Counted from the first letter of the stretch, positions 41,688 to 50,772 are shown. The stretch: DNA of 61,401 bases from 2-12-FULL-42-15 sp964196565 (GCA_964196565.1 CAXMUH010000125.1:1-61401); one strand, 5' to 3'. Translations and numbers: made by a program. Notes: generated from the sequence alone by a model not told the origin.

Positions 41688-43025
41688 ATGAGCGATGATG
41701 ATAAAATAGAAAATCGATTATTAGGAAAAAACATTCCTAAACTGCCCGATACGAACTGGGATCGTATTGTGGGCTTAATTATTATTGTGTGTTTTTTCGG
41801 AATATTTGGTGGCTGGGCTCTCATTTCTCCACTTGAAAGCGCCGCCATTGCGCCTGGCAAAGTTGTTGTCGCCGGGTATCGTCGACTCATTCAACATTTC
41901 GAAGGTGGAATTATCAAAGCCATTTATGTGAAAGGCGGTAGCGTTGTGCAAAAAGGCGAGAAGTTAATCCAACTGGATGACACCCGAGCTAAAGTTTCAC
42001 TGGACTTAGTGCAGAATGAATTTTTTGAGCTTAGCTTTACTGAAGCCAGGCTGCGAGCTGAACTGGTTCTCGAAAATCAATTTAAATTTCCCAGCTCATT
42101 AGATTCATATCGATCTAATCCCAAAGTTATGAAAATTTTTAATAGTCAAACAAAATTATATAGCGCTAACGAAAAAGCATTCTATGGCAGAATTGATATT
42201 TTAAAACAGAAAATCGCTCAATTAGATGAACAACAAAAAGGTGAAAAAGCTCAACTCGCTTCATTTACAGAACAACTCAGGCTAATTAAAGTTGAGCTCA
42301 GTGAAGTTAAAGTGCTTTATAACAAAAGATTAATTGAGCGTTCCAAGTTGTTGAGTTTGATGCGAGAATCGGCACGACTTGGCGGTCAAAAAGGGGAAAA
42401 AATGGCCGGAATCTCATCCATTCAACAAAAAAAAGGCGAAACGCAAAATCAAATTATCTCACTAAAAAATCAACGCCGCAAAGAACTCTTAACCGAACTT
42501 AGAGACACGCAAAGTAAACTCGCTGAAGTCACTGAAAAAGAAAAAGCCGCAAAAGATATCTTGGAACGCACCACCATACGATCACCACAAACTGGCACCG
42601 TAGTCGGACTCGAAGTTCACACCATTGGCGGGGTCATTAAACCCGGCCAAACATTGATGGAGATTGTACCCAAGCACGAGCTCTTGGTCATTGACGCTGA
42701 AGTTAGTTTACAAGATATCGATGTGGTGCAACCCGGTTTAGTGGCAAAAGTGCAATTAAGCGCGCTGCCGACTCGCACCACACCGACGCTGCTTGGAAAA
42801 GTCACTCACGTGTCAGCAGATACTTTTCAAGATGAAAAAACCGGCAGGACCTATTATCGTGCAACGGTAGAAATCGAACCAGGTGAACTCAAAAAGCTTG
42901 GCAAGCAAACCCTCTACCCCGGAATGCCAGCTGAGGTAATGATCGTCACCAATCGAATGACCCCATTTCAATATTTTATAGGGCCCATCAAACGCAGCTT
43001 TGACCGCGCTTTTAAAGAGCAGTAA
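41688..43025 (+). CDS. Type I secretion periplasmic adaptor, HlyD/PrtE family
   Basis: A 445-residue adaptor with one N-terminal membrane segment (residues about 25-47). Then come the lipoyl motif GGIIKAIYVKGGSVVQKGEKL, a long coiled coil (residues about 120-285), the second lipoyl half (IRSPQTGTVVGLEVHTIGGV) and the beta-barrel, ending in the family's YPGMPAEVMI. It links the ABC protein to the TolC-type channel. It follows the ABC gene by 11 bases and is the last gene of the operon. Confidence 0.92.
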   Translation: MSDDDKIENRLLGKNIPKLPDTNWDRIVGLIIIVCFFGIFGGWALISPLESAAIAPGKVVVAGYRRLIQHFEGGIIKAIYVKGGSVVQKGEKLIQLDDTRAKVSLDLVQNEFFELSFTEARLRAELVLENQFKFPSSLDSYRSNPKVMKIFNSQTKLYSANEKAFYGRIDILKQKIAQLDEQQKGEKAQLASFTEQLRLIKVELSEVKVLYNKRLIERSKLLSLMRESARLGGQKGEKMAGISSIQQKKGETQNQIISLKNQRRKELLTELRDTQSKLAEVTEKEKAAKDILERTTIRSPQTGTVVGLEVHTIGGVIKPGQTLMEIVPKHELLVIDAEVSLQDIDVVQPGLVAKVQLSALPTRTTPTLLGKVTHVSADTFQDEKTGRTYYRATVEIEPGELKKLGKQTLYPGMPAEVMIVTNRMTPFQYFIGPIKRSFDRAFKEQ

Positions 43026-43060
43026 TCGGTATACTTAGCGTTTAGGCACCAAACTTGTCG

Positions 43061-43125
43061 CCCCGGGTCATAAGCAACCCGGGGTCCAGTTCAAATAAAA
43101 TGCCAGCATCCAGCGAAAGCTGGAT
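43061..43125. repeat. Palindromic element of two hairpins after the type I secretion operon
   Basis: CCCCGGGT/ACCCGGGG forms hairpin one (43061-43084), and ATCCAGC-GAAA-GCTGGAT forms hairpin two (43108-43125) with a GAAA tetraloop. The core CCGGGTCATA..GCAACCCGGG recurs at 44566-44586, on the other side of the MFS gene. It can serve as a terminator region for both converging genes. Confidence 0.8.
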
Positions 43126-43143
43126 TCATGTATAGCTCACAAT

Positions 43144-44469
43144 CTATAACCCAATTTTTATTGGGAACTGCTTTACACAATGGGTTTCTTTAACAAATAC
43201 AGAGCTGACAATTAACCCCATGAATGAGCATATAGGCAATATCGTGAGTGCAAGCCTATAGCTCACATAACGATAAGAAACCACTAAATGACGATGATGA
43301 AAATGAGGGTGAGGAAGAAAATGAGATAATCGCATTGCGTTATAGTCTAGTATAGAACCAACCAACGGTAGTAAAAATACCCCTCCAAGAATAATGGCCA
43401 TATTGTTAATGCCGCTCGCAGTTCCATAAATTTCTGGTTTATTAATATCGCTGATTAGACCAAAAGTGACGGCTTGCGCAGAAGCCCCGACGCCAAATAA
43501 AAATAACGCAATCGCCATAAACCAATAGGGCGGCGCATGAAAATAAATAATTGCGCAACTTGAAATAATACCAAGAATTGAACCTAGGATTAACATCGGC
43601 TTGCGTTTTTGAGTGACTTTGGAAACCCATCCCAAAATAGGACCACCCACGGCAACACCAATCCAGATCCACGCCAACAACCCCATCGCTTTAAGCATGC
43701 TAATGGAATAGTCACTCCTTAAAAAATTCCCACCCCAAAAGGAACCAAATATCGAAATTGGCGCCCAACAAAAAAACGCATACAAAGCAATCCACCAAGT
43801 TCTGGCATTACTACACGTCTCCTTACTTAGCTTCCATAATCGTTTGAACTGTTTGCTAAAGCTGAGCTTGGCCTTTGCTTTATTTTTTGGATAATCACGA
43901 ATAATAAGCCAAAGTAATAAAGTTAAAATGGCGCCTACCACAGCAACAGCATTTACCGCGTTACGCCAATCGTAAGCAGCGATAAATTTAGAAAAAGCTT
44001 GCTGACCAATAATCGCGCCAACGCTGCCAAGCATCTGGATCAGACCAACCATAACCGCAAAATATTGAATCGATACCCAACGAGCCACCAGTACAAGTGC
44101 ACCAAGATAACCAAATGACATCATCAGCCCGCAAATAAGTCTACAGATATTTGCTATGGCCGAATTCTGTGATATAGCAAATAAAAATGTAAAAATTGTA
44201 GTGATAAACATAGATAGGGTCAATAATTTTCGAGGCCCGACACTATCCAACAATAGCCCAGATGGAACTTGCATGATTGAATAGCCAATAAAAAACATGG
44301 CGGCCATAACACCCAGTGATTGCGCACTAATGTGCCACGACACGATTAAATAAGGGCTCGCAGCGCTCGGTAGAACGCGCTGGATAAAGTCATAGAGGTA
44401 AAATAATGCACCCATTAAAACGATTAAGTAGGGTTGAAAAATAGAATATGCTTTTTTTATTTTTACCAT
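43144..44469 (-). CDS. MFS transporter with a His-rich loop
   Basis: A 441-residue permease with twelve hydrophobic segments. The N-terminal half has FIQRVLPSAASPYLI and PSGLLLDSVGPRKLLTLSMF (motif A-like), common in organic-acid/phthalate-type and Legionella-type carriers. Between segments 11 and 12 lies the unusual loop HFLPHPHFHHRHLVVS, with eight His in sixteen residues. Substrate unknown. It is bracketed by two related palindromic elements. The loop could bind metal ions; that is inference. Confidence 0.85.
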   Translation of the reverse strand: MVKIKKAYSIFQPYLIVLMGALFYLYDFIQRVLPSAASPYLIVSWHISAQSLGVMAAMFFIGYSIMQVPSGLLLDSVGPRKLLTLSMFITTIFTFLFAISQNSAIANICRLICGLMMSFGYLGALVLVARWVSIQYFAVMVGLIQMLGSVGAIIGQQAFSKFIAAYDWRNAVNAVAVVGAILTLLLWLIIRDYPKNKAKAKLSFSKQFKRLWKLSKETCSNARTWWIALYAFFCWAPISIFGSFWGGNFLRSDYSISMLKAMGLLAWIWIGVAVGGPILGWVSKVTQKRKPMLILGSILGIISSCAIIYFHAPPYWFMAIALFLFGVGASAQAVTFGLISDINKPEIYGTASGINNMAIILGGVFLLPLVGSILDYNAMRLSHFLPHPHFHHRHLVVSYRYVSYRLALTILPICSFMGLIVSSVFVKETHCVKQFPIKIGL

Positions 44470-44559
44470 AACTACTTAAGTTTAATGGATTTTACAGGGG
44501 AATGCTATGAAGAATATACCCAAGCCGTTATGATTTTAGGTGTTTCAAGCACTGAGCCT

Positions 44560-44646
44560 GTCGTTCCGGGTCATAGGCAACCCGGGACCCAGTTCAACAT
44601 GATTCGCTGGATCCCGGATATTTGGCTGCGCCAAATTCCGGGACGA
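44560..44646. repeat. Palindromic element related to the one at 43061
   Basis: Outer arms GTCGTTCCGG and CCGGGACGAC enclose inner hairpins, including TTTGGC-TGC-GCCAAA at 44621-44635 and CCCGGGTC-type pairing near 44566-44586. The core matches 43061-43085. Confidence 0.75.
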
Positions 44647-44694
44647 CGCTGCCAAAACAACGCTTAAAACTAATCCGCGTTGAGATACTAAGCG

Positions 44695-44874
44695 CACATG
44701 AATGTTAGGCTAACATTCATGTGACCAACCCTGGGGGTTCTTAGGGGGTTTTAGACGCTTGCGTTTAAAACCCCCTGAGTTTCAGTGTGGATTCATTCCA
44801 CACTGGAATCAAAACAGGTTATACTCAACGCATCCTTATTTTTAAAGCCCTATATCTATACCGCGTTGAGTATA
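44695..44874. repeat. Cluster of four consecutive perfect or near-perfect hairpins
   Basis: Hairpin 1: 44695-44707 with 44711-44723, 13 bp perfect, loop GGC. Hairpin 2: 44743-44758 with 44761-44776, 16 bp with one G-T pair, loop TT. Hairpin 3: CAGTGTGGA (44783-44791) with TCCACACTG (44797-44805). Hairpin 4: TATACTCAACGC (44820-44831) with GCGTTGAGTATA (44863-44874), loop 31. No coding frame is present. The set lies between two minus-strand genes, directly after the amidohydrolase stop. Confidence 0.9.
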
Positions 44875-44881
44875 TGGCAGC

Positions 44882-46054
44882 TTACGAATTCAGATATTCC
44901 AAAGCGGCGAGGCACATAACTTTGGCCGCCACCGGAATAACCGCATCATTGAAGTCATAGCCAGCTGTATGCACCATGGGCGCACCCTCGCCATTGCCTA
45001 CTAGAAAAAAGCACCCGGGGACTTCTTGTAAAAAGTAGGAAAAATCTTCGGTTGCCATAATAGGGTCACTGAGAAACTTGGTATTTTCATCGCCTACCAC
45101 TTGTTTTGCTGCCTTATAAACAAGATCAACTTCATCTTTAGTGTTAATTGTCGGTGGAAAACCTTCACCCACAAACTCAATAGAAGCGCTAGCACCATAA
45201 GCTGCAACCACATTATCTATCACAGTTTTAAATTGTTGTAGCAACACTTTGCGAGAAGCAGATGTTGTCGTGCGCAATCCGCCTTTGAGTATTGCCTGGT
45301 CAGGAATGATATTAACAGAATTACCCGCTTGGAACTGAGTGACGCTCAATACTGCCGGTTCTAGCGGTGAATTCACACGACTCACTAATCCTTGTAATGC
45401 TTGCACCAACAAAGAACCAACATAAATAGGGTCAATACTAGCTTCTGGAATTGCACCATGGCCCCCTTTACCCTGAATGGTAATTGTGAAAAAATCAGCT
45501 CCTGCTAAAATACAACCGACTCGAGCACCAACGCAACCTTGCTTGATAGTGGGATAATTATGATAACCAAAAATAGCGTCCACCTTGGGTTTTTTTAAAA
45601 CGCCCGCATGAATCATTGCGAGCGCTCCCCCGCCCGCTTCTTCTGCAGGTTGAAAAATTAATTTAATTTTGCCGTTAAATTCTTTATTTATTTGTTGCAG
45701 CGCATAGGCCGCTGCAAGCAAGGTAGCGGTATGTCCATCATGACCACACGCATGCATTTTACCTTTATTTTTTGATTGATAAGCAAGGCCCGTTTGCTCT
45801 TCTATAGGCAAGGCATCCATATCTGCGCGCAAAGCCACTACTTTTCCAGGTTTACCAGAATCCAAAATTGCGACCATGCCAGTTTCTGCGATATGGGTTT
45901 CAACTTCATAACCAAATTGCTCTAATGTTTCTTGAACCAATTGCGCGGTTTGATGTTCTTCATATTTAAGTTCTGGGTTAGCATGTATTTTATGTCTTAG
46001 CTCAACTGCTTCTGGTAATATTTTTTCAATGGCTTGGAGGATTTTTTGTTGCAT
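44882..46054 (-). CDS. M20-family amidohydrolase (N-acyl amino acid/hippurate hydrolase type)
   Basis: Cytoplasmic metal-dependent amidohydrolase of 390 residues that removes acyl groups from N-acyl amino acids or related amides. The metal-binding residues are seen in ALRADMDALPI (catalytic Asp), HACGHDGHTATLL (Cys and His ligands), EEAGGGA (Glu pair) and the C-terminal MATEDFSYFL. The dimerisation domain lies between about residues 180 and 295. The length fits the HipO/AmaA group exactly. Substrate cannot be assigned more closely. Confidence 0.93.
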   Translation of the reverse strand: MQQKILQAIEKILPEAVELRHKIHANPELKYEEHQTAQLVQETLEQFGYEVETHIAETGMVAILDSGKPGKVVALRADMDALPIEEQTGLAYQSKNKGKMHACGHDGHTATLLAAAYALQQINKEFNGKIKLIFQPAEEAGGGALAMIHAGVLKKPKVDAIFGYHNYPTIKQGCVGARVGCILAGADFFTITIQGKGGHGAIPEASIDPIYVGSLLVQALQGLVSRVNSPLEPAVLSVTQFQAGNSVNIIPDQAILKGGLRTTTSASRKVLLQQFKTVIDNVVAAYGASASIEFVGEGFPPTINTKDEVDLVYKAAKQVVGDENTKFLSDPIMATEDFSYFLQEVPGCFFLVGNGEGAPMVHTAGYDFNDAVIPVAAKVMCLAALEYLNS

Positions 46055-46240
46055 GGCTTTTTACCTTAAATACTTACACTAACTCACTTAGAATAGACTG
46101 AAACAAATGCTGTTTCAAATGATCCATTCGTACCAGTACACATAGATAATGGCTTTATCATGCTGAAATTATAATAAATCCTCTAATTATATACAATAAC
46201 TACCTAAAAAATCAATAAGTTAGACTTCAAAGTTAATTTA
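46055..46240. other. Intergenic region, no gene seen
   Basis: AT-rich spacer between divergent genes; the part after 46240 carries the promoter and leader of the glycosidase gene. Confidence 0.4.
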
Positions 46241-46244
46241 TTGC

Positions 46245-46272
46245 TTAACATTTGAACAGGCTGTGGTATAAT
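46245..46272 (+). promoter_or_regulatory. Likely sigma-70 promoter of the GH5 glycosidase gene
   Basis: TTAACA at 46245-46250 and TATAAT at 46267-46272 are 16 bases apart, with TGTGG before the -10 box. The leader would be about 110 bases and contains a small hairpin GCTCT-GT-AGAGC; GAGG lies nine bases before the ATG at 46387. Confidence 0.6.
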
Positions 46273-46386
46273 GTGTTTACTGATAAGTGCTCTGTAGAGC
46301 GTACTGAGCAGCGAGATCAGGCTATTAACACACAAGCTGGCTATGACATAAAGGAATTTCGTATTATTTAACACGAGGTTTAAGTC

Positions 46387-48768
46387 ATGAGCGCAGAAAC
46401 AGACAACGATTCAATACAAACTTACGAAGGCGTCGAAATGCGCGGCATTAACATATCTGGAGCCGAGGCGGGTTCTGATGTGAGTTATGCGTACCAAGGG
46501 ATGCCCTCACTTTCACAAGATATGGCATACTATATCGATCATGGTATGAATACCATTCGCTTTCCAATTAAATGGTCCTATATAACAGAAACAATAAGCA
46601 GTGACAGTCCCTCTGCTGAAGGCCAAGTTTATTTGGATACTGTCGCGGCGTCGATACATGAAATGCTTGATGCCGGATTAAATGTTATTTTGGATTTTCA
46701 CTCTTATATGCGATTTAGCCCCGGCACTTATGCTGGCGGCGGCAGTGAAATTGCAACCACACAAGACATGTATAACATCTGGTCCATTCTAGCTGAGAAT
46801 CTAAAAGAGATCGCAAACGAACATCCAGATTCACTCGTGCTAGAAATCGCAAACGAACCCAACAGCATGTCAACCACACAAGTATTAGAGAATAATAATG
46901 CGGGTATTGCCGCTATTCGTGACGCAGGACTCACTAATTTAATTTCGATTCAAGGTAATAGTTGGAGTGGTTTACATTCCTGGCTTTACCCCAATCAAGA
47001 TGGTTTGTCCAACGCCGAAGTTTTTGTCCCCGAAAATATTATCGATCCTCTCAATAATTATGCGATTGCAGTGCACCAATATGTGGATTGGAATGGTAGT
47101 GGTACCTCTCCACAAGGACAAGAGTTGGGTAGTTTTATTGAGTACGCCAACTTTGATGAATTTATGAATTGGGTACACGAACATAATGTTAAAGTGTTAT
47201 TTGATGAATTTGGTAGTGGTAATGACGCCAATGGTTTTGCTGATGTTAATTATTTATTATCGCAAGTTGAAGCAAATCCTTATGTAGAAGGCGAAGGCGG
47301 ATTTATCGGCTGGGCCGCCTGGGTTGGTGGTCACACTTGGGCACAAAATAATTTTAATTATATTGGTCCAAACCCAGATGGCACCGATAACGATCATATG
47401 CTTCAAGTTTATTTACAACATTTAGATCCAACCGATGGCAGCATTGTGATACCTCCTCCGACTGACCCAGTTGATCCAGCACCAACCGAACCTCCAGAAA
47501 ATACAACAGATCCTGAAGAAAACACAGATCCAACACCGCCACCAAACGAAACTTCAAGCGGTGGATATGTTGTTGCATGGGATTGGGGCGCACGTGAAGT
47601 CATTTCTGACTTTGATGTTAATACCGATAGTATTAATTTATCCGAGTTCTGGACGCAATTTGATAACTTTAGCATCAGTGAAGATGGTAAAGGTAACCTC
47701 GATATTAATTTACTTGATATCGATAATCACACCATTACACTGCAAAACGTTACCCTGGCAGAATTTAGTGCGAGTAATATCAAAGGTGTACCTGGAAATT
47801 ACCTTAACGCCGTCGTAGATCATCCAGTGCAATATTATTCTTACTCTTGGGATTACGGTGTCAATCATACCATTGATGATTTTAATCCTGACACCGGCGT
47901 TTTTGAACTGGTTGGCTTTAGTCGTGGTTTTGGTGATTATGAAATTTATAATAATAGCGACGGCGATGCCGTTGTTAATGTTCCCTTTAACTCTCAAAGT
48001 ATTACTTTAACCGGTGTTAGCGCAGATCAATTAAATGCAGATAATTTCTTCGGCGTAAGCGGAAGTTATACGGATGCATTAACCAACCCACCCGTGATTG
48101 AAAATCCAGATCCAACGCCTCCACCGGAAGAAACAGCTCCGGCTGAAGAGCCAACTCCTCCACCGGAAGAAACCGCTCCGGCTGAAGAGCCAACTCCTCC
48201 ACCGGAAGAAACAGCTCCGCCTGAAGAGCCAACTCCTCCACCATCAGATCCAGGTGCAGGTTCAGGGCAAACAATTAATGTCGGCTGGAACTGGGGCGCG
48301 CATGAAGTCGTGACCAACTTTAATGCTGGGACAGACACCGTTGATCTCACCACGCTTTGGAGCAGTTACAATCAAATTAAGCTGTATGAAGATGGTGATG
48401 GCAATCTGGTAATCGATTTGTTGGACTTAAACAATCATACCGTCACTTTAAATAATACCACTTTAGCTGAATTTTCAGCGGATAATATCGTCGGTGTCAG
48501 TGGAAATTATGCTGATGCCGTACAAGCGGATCCAATGAAACTGTACAGCTATAGCTGGGATTACGGTAATGACAGCATTGTCGGTGACTTTGATCCCAAT
48601 GTCGGTGTGATTGATATCTCTGCATTTCAACGCGGTTATAATGATGTAACACTCTCCGATGATGCCGATGGTAATGCGGTTGTGGACCTAGCTTTCGACA
48701 GTCAAACCATTACATTAACAGGTGTCAGCAGAAGTGAGATCACCGCGGATAATTTCTTAGGCGTGTAA
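46387..48768 (+). CDS. Modular GH5 glycoside hydrolase, candidate type I secretion cargo
   Basis: A 793-residue enzyme. Residues 15-345 are a GH5 (cellulase-type) barrel: acid/base Glu157 in ANEPN, His230 in HQYVDW, nucleophile Glu274 in FDEFG. Then a Pro/Thr linker, module A (394-478), module B (482-562), a Pro/Glu-rich linker of three 13-residue repeats (574-620), and second copies of A and B to the end. Module A has the pattern W.WGA.EV...F...TD...L; B has YSYSWDYG...I.DF.P. and ITLTGVS....ADNF.GV. There is no signal peptide, and the C-terminus (Ala-Asp-Asn-Phe-Leu-Gly-Val) ends in hydrophobic residues, as type I cargo often does. A type I system lies 3.4 kb upstream. Confidence 0.88.
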   Translation: MSAETDNDSIQTYEGVEMRGINISGAEAGSDVSYAYQGMPSLSQDMAYYIDHGMNTIRFPIKWSYITETISSDSPSAEGQVYLDTVAASIHEMLDAGLNVILDFHSYMRFSPGTYAGGGSEIATTQDMYNIWSILAENLKEIANEHPDSLVLEIANEPNSMSTTQVLENNNAGIAAIRDAGLTNLISIQGNSWSGLHSWLYPNQDGLSNAEVFVPENIIDPLNNYAIAVHQYVDWNGSGTSPQGQELGSFIEYANFDEFMNWVHEHNVKVLFDEFGSGNDANGFADVNYLLSQVEANPYVEGEGGFIGWAAWVGGHTWAQNNFNYIGPNPDGTDNDHMLQVYLQHLDPTDGSIVIPPPTDPVDPAPTEPPENTTDPEENTDPTPPPNETSSGGYVVAWDWGAREVISDFDVNTDSINLSEFWTQFDNFSISEDGKGNLDINLLDIDNHTITLQNVTLAEFSASNIKGVPGNYLNAVVDHPVQYYSYSWDYGVNHTIDDFNPDTGVFELVGFSRGFGDYEIYNNSDGDAVVNVPFNSQSITLTGVSADQLNADNFFGVSGSYTDALTNPPVIENPDPTPPPEETAPAEEPTPPPEETAPAEEPTPPPEETAPPEEPTPPPSDPGAGSGQTINVGWNWGAHEVVTNFNAGTDTVDLTTLWSSYNQIKLYEDGDGNLVIDLLDLNNHTVTLNNTTLAEFSADNIVGVSGNYADAVQADPMKLYSYSWDYGNDSIVGDFDPNVGVIDISAFQRGYNDVTLSDDADGNAVVDLAFDSQTITLTGVSRSEITADNFLGV
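48112..48228 (+). repeat. 39-bp tandem repeat (three copies) coding for the linker
   Basis: Units at 48112-48150, 48151-48189 and 48190-48228 each encode PTPPPEETAPAEE or one change from it; a partial copy follows. The near-identity implies recent expansion. Confidence 0.95.
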
Positions 48769-48783
48769 TGCTAAGGTAATAAT

Positions 48784-48810
48784 CTGGTCACCAACAACAT
48801 CGGTGGCCAG
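48784..48810. terminator. Hairpin between converging genes
   Basis: CTGGTCACC pairs with GGTGGCCAG around a nine-base loop (one G-T pair). No T tract follows, so it is at best a weak terminator for the glycosidase gene and the converging gene at 48815. Confidence 0.4.
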
Positions 48811-48814
48811 GTTG

Positions 48815-49981
48815 TTATGCATAATTAAGAACTGGATCATCTTCATTACAATTTGCAACTGCAGTATCCTTATCTTTCGACATAAACAACGAAAAATAAG
48901 ATTGCTTTTTTTCTTCTAATTCACTGATTACTATTTGGCACTGAAGGTTAATAATCGTTTTTTTATCGTTTCTGGATAATTGATTAAGATCAAACTTGGG
49001 ATCATTAAAATAGTCTCTAATTAATGCGACCTTTATGTCTTCTTTTGTCTGCCCCTTATACTTATCAAGCTTATAAACAGATCGCCGAGTTAAATAATCA
49101 GAAAATTGACAACCGATTTGATATGATTTAATTAAGGTCGTCACCGCGTAAAATGCCACCGCCAAAGGCAACAGCACTGGTGCTGCAACCGGAATAAGCA
49201 GCGCGAGTCCTGTTAATGTCGCCCCAATACCCGCACTATACCAAGCAATCGAATCCAAGCGCTTTTCTTCCACCTTGGATTGTTGTTTAAAAATAAGGTA
49301 ATCTCCAAATATCCTTTCCGAATCTTTTGTAGAGTTTAGATCAGCTCCATAAAATTTAGCACCACGGTGCAGAAGCCTATCCATTTTTTTTGGCTCGTTA
49401 ATTTTAATATATTTGTAAAGTACAACAGCTTGCTGTTTCATTCTATCTTTCTGAGGACAGCTTTCGTCTCCAATTCGTTTTATTAAAATGTCAAATTTGG
49501 CAATCCGATCTTTTAGTAATTCCACTGGATCTGATTTCTTGCTGGCTCGAAAATACTCACGTGTTGATTTCGCCGCACAAATAAACATCGCAACACCAAA
49601 AGCAAATGAACTAAGCGCCACTGCTACAACAGTTCCAATCAATAGTCCAACGGTAGTTAATGCTGGCATACCCACAAAAGACCATATTAGATTTGAAATG
49701 GCTAATGATAATTTGGCGGGTTTACTTACTTTGCTATTTTTAGCAAGCTTAAATTCAATAACGCCACTAGCTCCACCACCAACGCTATCAACAAAATTCC
49801 AAATAGCTCCAATAATTAAGCCAAACACAGGTATCGCTAAAATGGTATTTTTTAATAGCCCTGCAGCACTTATCATTGTGGCAGCTGCAAAATAAAATTT
49901 CATTATATAATCGAGGTATCTTGCGATTCTTTCAGACAGACTGCTCTTTTGCAGAATCAACGAAGAAGCTTCAGCTCTCAT
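48815..49981 (-). CDS. Unrecognised protein with several membrane segments, effector-like
   Basis: A 388-residue protein with hydrophobic segments near residues 30-70 and 100-135 and a further pair near 245-285, separated by basic helical parts. The last 60 residues are polar, ending in an acidic patch (NCNEDDPVLNYA). The start region (AAGGTGATGTT before ATGAG) closely resembles that of the gene at 1205. No family recognised. The arrangement of two hydrophobic blocks with helical parts between them is similar to that of the other effector-like genes of the window. Confidence 0.72.
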   Translation of the reverse strand: MRAEASSLILQKSSLSERIARYLDYIMKFYFAAATMISAAGLLKNTILAIPVFGLIIGAIWNFVDSVGGGASGVIEFKLAKNSKVSKPAKLSLAISNLIWSFVGMPALTTVGLLIGTVVAVALSSFAFGVAMFICAAKSTREYFRASKKSDPVELLKDRIAKFDILIKRIGDESCPQKDRMKQQAVVLYKYIKINEPKKMDRLLHRGAKFYGADLNSTKDSERIFGDYLIFKQQSKVEEKRLDSIAWYSAGIGATLTGLALLIPVAAPVLLPLAVAFYAVTTLIKSYQIGCQFSDYLTRRSVYKLDKYKGQTKEDIKVALIRDYFNDPKFDLNQLSRNDKKTIINLQCQIVISELEEKKQSYFSLFMSKDKDTAVANCNEDDPVLNYA

Positions 49982-50200
49982 AACATCACCTTTTTAGTAA
50001 ATTTTACATTCATATACATATGGTAATTATACAGGAGTAGTATTAAACTTATCTTAAGCATCCATCAATTAAATATTTATTATTTGGATTAATTAATGAA
50101 CTGTACGACAAGCTTGTAACCAAAATTAACTTGGCACGCTAAAATCATTCCGCTAAAGTCAGATAATACCATTCTCCAAATAAACAAAAGGCAACGTATA

Positions 50201-50737
50201 ATGAACAAAACGATAAAAACAATGGGTTATTTAGGGCTTTTAATCGCAAGCACAGGTGCCATGGCCTCGTATTGGCAGCCTAATCATGGCTATATTCCAC
50301 ACAATGCATTTATGGCGGGGCATGAAGGTAATGGACGAATAATGTATTTGTGCCGGGCACACTTAAAAGGCAGCAGCCAAATTGGTAAAACTTGGCGTGG
50401 CTATCACTTTTGTAATATCTCATACGCCGGGCGAGAAATTTTACTTCCCAACTATTCGGTTTATATTCGGCGAGCTCTGCACGGCCACTGGCGTCATGGC
50501 AATTATAATATTCCATCTAACGCATTACGCGGCGGCACGGATACCAATGGCAAGCCGCTTTTTGTATGTAAAACTCGATTTCACAATAGTGTGCAGCCAG
50601 GTAAAACCTGGCCTGGATACCATAAATGTAATTTTTCTTATGCCGGGCGAGAAATATTGCATAGTCATTATAAAATATTTGTAACCGATCGAGGCCGGCA
50701 TTTTGCACCTAGGCCTTCAGTTTATGTGCATGGCTAA
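50201..50737 (+). CDS. Secreted protein of two DM9 repeats, lectin-like
   Basis: A 178-residue secreted protein. A signal peptide (residues 1-22, ending AMA) precedes two DM9-type repeats, at about 25-90 and 97-161. Each has the pattern W......(I)P.NA...G...NG...(Y/F).C...... .GK.W.GYH.CN.SYAGREI....Y. The pairs Cys51/Cys71 and Cys123/Cys143 occupy equal places. DM9 (DUF3421) proteins are best known from insects and oysters, where they bind mannose-type sugars. A role in binding host or bacterial glycans is likely but inferred. GH5 and GH18 enzymes are encoded nearby. Confidence 0.82.
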   Translation: MNKTIKTMGYLGLLIASTGAMASYWQPNHGYIPHNAFMAGHEGNGRIMYLCRAHLKGSSQIGKTWRGYHFCNISYAGREILLPNYSVYIRRALHGHWRHGNYNIPSNALRGGTDTNGKPLFVCKTRFHNSVQPGKTWPGYHKCNFSYAGREILHSHYKIFVTDRGRHFAPRPSVYVHG

Positions 50738-50772
50738 TGCTAATTAGCACTCGCACGTATGCAATTGAGAAA

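Noticed and set aside
48112..48228. 39-bp repeats as a possible CRISPR array
   Set aside because: The copies are directly adjacent with no spacers and encode a Pro/Glu linker in frame.
47471..48353. Several frames in other phases within the glycosidase gene, including Pro/Gly- and Lys/Gln-rich ones
   Set aside because: They are produced by the repetitive linker and modules of the real gene read in other frames.
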